The notes below the pieces were generated by a model. The model ran no database searches. It was given only the letters and a program-made list of their open reading frames with translations, and was not told the DNA's origin. Of a stretch of DNA of 5,537 nt, positions 5,204-5,537 are shown piece after piece. Each line of letters opens with the position of its first letter. Position 1 is the stretch's first letter. Source of the stretch: Gammaproteobacteria bacterium (GTDB lineage: Bacteria > Pseudomonadota > Gammaproteobacteria > Steroidobacterales > GCA-2729495); contig JAKLLP010000017.1 in the NCBI GenBank assembly GCA_023150055.1, positions 1-5,537 on the forward strand. The letters run 5' to 3'. The position numbers and the translations under genes are program-made.

Positions 5204-5537
5204 ATGGCTGCAGATTTTTCACGCGTGCTGTCGATCGCTGCGCTGCTGCTGTTCGCCCCCGGCGCATTCGCTTCGGATGACAGGGTCCGCGAAGAGCAAG
5301 GCTTCTACGGCAATGTGCTGTTCGGCGCCGGCTACCTGGACCTCGAGAGCAACCTGGTTGCCGGCAACAGGCTGATCGACGTCGAGGACTCGACCATCCA
5401 GTCGGTCAACCAGTCCCCCGACTCGAACAACGACGCCTTTCCCTTTGTCTCGGGCGAGGTGAACTACGCCTTCGGTGAACGCTGGGAGGCCTTCTTCGGC
5501 GGCAGCATCGAGGACTACGTCACGCTCGATTTCTCCA
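5204..5537 (+). CDS. Secreted DUF2860-like outer-membrane protein (3' end missing)
   Basis: The frame is open from ATG 5204 through the window end, 111 codons visible. Residues 1-23 are a Sec signal peptide: one early Arg (R7), a hydrophobic core IAALLLFAPG, and an AFA site with likely cleavage before S24. The mature part starts acidic (SDDRVREEQ). It then shows alternating amphipathic stretches typical of a beta barrel, such as GFYGNVLFGAGYLDLESN, GEVNYAFGERWEAFFGG and IEDYVTLDFS. The string NLVAGNRLIDVEDSTIQS, followed by a QSPDSNNDAFPF segment, fits my recollection of DUF2860, an uncharacterised family of Gram-negative outer-membrane proteins. If so, about two thirds of the protein is missing. 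The gene lies 54 nt after chrA on the same strand with its own possible promoter, so it may or may not be co-transcribed. Export is well supported; the family name is from memory. Confidence 0.7.
   Translation, partial: MAADFSRVLSIAALLLFAPGAFASDDRVREEQGFYGNVLFGAGYLDLESNLVAGNRLIDVEDSTIQSVNQSPDSNNDAFPFVSGEVNYAFGERWEAFFGGSIEDYVTLDFS

Noticed and set aside
1..5537. CRISPR array, tRNA or rRNA genes
   Set aside because: No regularly spaced direct repeats, cloverleaf-like segments or rRNA-like stretches were seen on either strand.

Overview
The window is high-GC bacterial DNA, densely packed with genes that have Shine-Dalgarno sites. It suggests a Gram-negative proteobacterium: one product carries a twin-arginine signal, another looks like an outer-membrane barrel protein, and nucleotide-sugar and chromate-transport genes are present. 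A gammaproteobacterium is my best guess, but no rRNA or marker gene is here to fix the taxonomy.

Layout. (1) Positions 1-1656, plus strand: a 5'-truncated, Tat-exported DUF1838-type protein, followed with a 4-nt ATGA overlap by a short-chain dehydrogenase/reductase (SDR) whose active-site region resembles the NYC1/NOL chlorophyll b reductase-like branch. (2) Positions 1657-1850: a non-coding spacer between convergent genes. It is bounded by near-perfect inverted repeats and CTAG direct repeats, which looks like a small non-autonomous transposable element (MITE) inserted exactly at the SDR stop codon. (3) Positions 1851-3684, minus strand: a two-gene operon of an RmlC-like sugar 3,5-epimerase (TTG start) and a homoserine-dehydrogenase-like oxidoreductase with a C-terminal SAF domain. 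(4) Positions 3685-3799: a divergent promoter region. (5) Positions 3800-5149, plus strand: a long-chain CHR-family chromate transporter, probably with a leaderless or nearly leaderless transcript. (6) From 5204 to beyond the window: a secreted, probably outer-membrane DUF2860-like protein, cut by the window end.

How the parts fit. The DUF1838 and SDR genes are translationally coupled and may act on one substrate on two sides of the inner membrane, though the substrate is unknown. The epimerase and SAF-oxidoreductase probably modify a nucleotide-activated or related sugar, but no nucleotidyltransferase or dehydratase gene is visible beside them. ChrA and the DUF2860-like gene are single-gene units by their spacing and candidate promoters. 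The most unusual structure is the palindromic element at 1653-1844. Removing it and one CTAG copy would leave the two convergent stop codons only 6 bp apart.
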